6,463 nucleotides of DNA from an uncultured Corynebacterium sp. GTDB taxonomy: Bacteria; Actinomycetota; Actinomycetes; Mycobacteriales; Mycobacteriaceae. A model generated the notes under the pieces. It worked only from the letters and a program-made list of their open reading frames with translations, was not told where the DNA came from and did not search any database. The stretch is from contig NZ_CAMIAN010000069.1 in the NCBI RefSeq assembly GCF_946221155.1, forward strand, positions 1 through 6,463, written 5' to 3'. This document shows, one piece after another, positions 4,989 through 6,463 of the stretch (position 1 is its first letter; every line of letters begins with the position of its first letter). Made by a program: the position numbers and the translations under genes.

Positions 4989-5023
4989 AAAAATCGCTCC
5001 GCTTTGCGCGGGGCGATTTTTTT
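4989..5023 (+). terminator. Intrinsic terminator of ramA
   Basis: AAAAATCGCTCCGC (4989-5002) pairs with 5008-5021 over 14 bp with one G-T pair, around a TTTGC loop, ending in seven T (5017-5023). Because the left arm begins with A5, the minus-strand transcript would also have a T run, so it could work in both directions. Confidence 0.93.
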
Positions 5024-5030
5024 ATAGGCT
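5004..5030 (+). promoter_or_regulatory. Candidate murA promoter inside the ramA terminator
   Basis: TAGGCT (5025-5030) fits the relaxed -10 pattern TAnnnT and ends seven bases before the murA GTG, so transcription would start at or next to the start codon. A weak TTGCGC (5004-5009) stands at -35, within the terminator loop and right arm. There is no Shine-Dalgarno before the GTG, supporting a leaderless mRNA. Confidence 0.5.
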
Positions 5031-5037
5031 GGGTAGC

Positions 5038-6294
5038 GTGAAAGACAGCTTCGTAGTGACAGGTGGAACCAGACTGCAGGGCGCCATCAAGGTGTCCGGC
5101 GCCAAGAACAGCGTGCTCAAGCTCATGTCCGCAGCGCTTTTGGCCCCCGGAACCACCACGTTGACCAATTGCCCCGAAATCGCCGACGTACCCTACATGG
5201 CCGAGGTTCTGCGTGGCCTGGGCTGTGAGGTGGAGCTCGATCGCGACGTCGTGCGCATCACGACCCCCGAACGCATCGAGTACAACGCAGACTTTGAGGC
5301 CGTGCGCCAGTTCCGTGCTTCCGTTGCCGTACTCGGGCCGCTGACCTCTCGGTGCCTCAAAGCGCGGGTCGCCCTTCCCGGAGGTGACGCCATCGGCTCC
5401 CGCCCCCTTGATATGCACCAATCAGGCCTTGAGCTGTTGGGGGCAACTACCAAGATTGAACACGGTTGCTTGGTCGCTGAGGCCAACGAGCTGCGTGGGG
5501 CGCAAATCAAACTGGACTTCCCCTCGGTGGGCGCGACTGAGAACATTCTGACCGCAGCGGTGTTGGCGGAGGGTACAACCACGCTGGACAATGCTGCACG
5601 CGAACCGGAGATCGTGGACCTGTGCGACATGCTGGTGGAGATGGGCGCAAAGATTAGCGGCGCGGGTTCCAACACCATCACCGTCGAGGGTGTGGACCGG
5701 CTAAACCCGGTGGACCACGAGGTTGTCGGCGATCGCATCGTGGCCGGGACGTGGGCTTATGCTGCAGCTATGACTAGGGGAGACATCACCGTCGGGGGTA
5801 TCGATCCGCAGCATTTGCACCTGGTTCTGGAGAAGCTGAAGCTGGCGGGAGCACAGGTGGAGACCTATCCGACCGGCTTTAGAGTAGTGCAAAATGAGCG
5901 CCCCAAGGCGGTGGACTACCAGACGCTTCCGTTCCCCGGATTCCCAACTGACCTGCAACCGATGGCGATTGCACTGTGCACGGTGAGTGAGGGGATGAGC
6001 GTCATCACGGAGAATATCTTTGAGTCACGCTTCCGGTTTGTTGATGAGATGATGCGCCTGGGCGCGGACGCCAGCATCGACGGTCATCACGTGGTCATCC
6101 GGGGTAGGGAACAGCTTTCCTCTGCGCCGGTGTGGAGCTCTGACATTCGAGCGGGTGCGGGCCTGGTACTGGCCGGACTGGTGGCGGATGGGCGGACCGA
6201 AGTTCACGACGTCTACCACATCGATCGTGGCTACCCGGAGTTCCCGGAACAGCTGTGCTCGCTGGGAGCGGACGTGGAGCGCGTGCAGCGCTAA
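5038..6294 (+). CDS. murA: UDP-N-acetylglucosamine 1-carboxyvinyltransferase
   Basis: MurA transfers enolpyruvate from PEP to UDP-GlcNAc, the first committed step of peptidoglycan synthesis, in the cytosol. The 418-residue protein is full length for the family, with two inside-out alpha/beta domains. Active-site residues visible by comparison with E. coli: K23 (SGAKNSVLKL; E. coli K22), R93 (QFRASVAVLGPL; R91), D305 (GFPTDLQ) and R397 (HIDRGYP). The flexible-loop position that is Cys115 in E. coli is Asp here, D117 in GGDAIGSRPLDMHQ, as in M. tuberculosis; Asp supports catalysis but cannot be alkylated by fosfomycin. The start is GTG 5038, with the family N-terminus MKDSFVVTGG and no ribosome site, so probably a leaderless message. 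It lies 15 bases after the ramA terminator and, as in mycobacteria and corynebacteria, appears to precede an rRNA operon. Confidence 0.97.
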   Translation: MKDSFVVTGGTRLQGAIKVSGAKNSVLKLMSAALLAPGTTTLTNCPEIADVPYMAEVLRGLGCEVELDRDVVRITTPERIEYNADFEAVRQFRASVAVLGPLTSRCLKARVALPGGDAIGSRPLDMHQSGLELLGATTKIEHGCLVAEANELRGAQIKLDFPSVGATENILTAAVLAEGTTTLDNAAREPEIVDLCDMLVEMGAKISGAGSNTITVEGVDRLNPVDHEVVGDRIVAGTWAYAAAMTRGDITVGGIDPQHLHLVLEKLKLAGAQVETYPTGFRVVQNERPKAVDYQTLPFPGFPTDLQPMAIALCTVSEGMSVITENIFESRFRFVDEMMRLGADASIDGHHVVIRGREQLSSAPVWSSDIRAGAGLVLAGLVADGRTEVHDVYHIDRGYPEFPEQLCSLGADVERVQR

Positions 6295-6316
6295 AGGGGG
6301 ACTCCGCGCAGCGATG

Positions 6317-6381
6317 AAAGCCCGGTAAATGCAGCGCTAGAAGCTACATGCGGAGGTGAGTGGACTTCTAAGCCGGGTTTT
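6317..6381 (+). terminator. Nested stem-loop downstream of murA, possible terminator
   Basis: AAAGCCCGG (6317-6325) pairs with CCGGGTTTT (6373-6381), including one G-T pair, and TAGAAG (6338-6343) pairs with CTTCTA (6365-6370) inside it. The outer right arm ends in TTTT, as in a terminator, but the enclosed loop is large. It could instead be a leader-distal or processing structure between murA and the next operon. Confidence 0.42.
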
Positions 6382-6413
6382 CAACCTACGGAAGTGCACT
6401 GTGACCTCCGGGT

Positions 6414-6442
6414 TTGTGTTTGTTGTGGGGTGTGTGTACATT
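6414..6442 (+). promoter_or_regulatory. Promoter at the window end, probably of an rRNA operon
   Basis: TTGTGT (6414-6419), a 17-base GT-rich spacer and TACATT (6437-6442) form a good promoter reading out of the window, with a start near 6450. No coding start follows in the 20 remaining bases. Since murA precedes 16S rRNA in related genomes, an rrn promoter is the likely identity, but no rRNA sequence is in the window. Confidence 0.55.
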
Positions 6443-6463
6443 AATCCAAGTCAGCGCGACACG

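Noticed and set aside
4954..5421. Minus-strand open frame across the terminator and the murA start
   Set aside because: It crosses a strong terminator and lies opposite the conserved MurA N-terminus; no family resemblance.
1..6463. Search for a novel mobile, defence or biosynthetic system
   Set aside because: All sizeable genes belong to known core families in a plausible corynebacterial order. I saw no repeat array, transposase, integrase, attachment site or toxin-antitoxin pair.

Overview
The window looks like chromosome of a Corynebacterium or close relative (Actinobacteria, Mycobacteriales). Four things point this way. The tRNA genes do not encode CCA. The regulator at 4078-4935 is recognisably RamA, the acetate/central-carbon regulator of corynebacteria. 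A perfect TAGAC-N6-GTCTA operator of the corynebacterial McbR type lies upstream of cysK. MurA carries the actinobacterial Asp in place of the catalytic Cys. The species cannot be fixed from this sequence alone. Almost everything here is conserved housekeeping or core-regulatory DNA; I see no phage, IS element, CRISPR array, toxin-antitoxin or defence system.

Layout: (1) 1-198, a tRNA operon: the 3' part of tRNA-Asp(GTC), complete tRNA-Phe(GAA), then a strong intrinsic terminator. (2) 278-562, a small stand-alone GNAT-fold protein, convergent with the cysteine genes. (3) 630-2324, minus strand: cysK (O-acetylserine sulfhydrylase) followed by cysE (serine acetyltransferase), with the McbR-type site at the head of cysK and two hairpins in the 174-base gap between the genes. 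(4) 2519-3894, plus strand and divergent from cysK: an enoyl-CoA hydratase (EchA8-like crotonase) followed by a DUF2505 (START/SRPBCC-like) protein. (5) 3970-5023: the ramA promoter with three phased G5 runs, ramA, and a strong terminator. (6) 5038-6294: murA, apparently with a leaderless GTG start whose promoter sits inside the ramA terminator. (7) 6295-6463: a structured 3' region and a good promoter at the very end, probably the start of a ribosomal RNA operon just outside the window.

How the genes work together: CysE and CysK form the two-step serine-to-cysteine pathway. CysE ends in the C-terminal Ile used by many serine acetyltransferases to dock in the CysK active site, so both protein sequence and gene order suggest a cysteine synthase complex under sulfur control. 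RamA probably controls its own promoter through the G runs. MurA makes the first committed peptidoglycan precursor and should be naturally insensitive to fosfomycin. Several start codons were reassigned from the longest possible reading frame using Shine-Dalgarno placement and family N-termini: cysK to 2324, ramA to 4078 and the DUF2505 gene to 3355. No gene-free stretch exceeds 300 bases; the 170-195 base gaps are described as individual entries.
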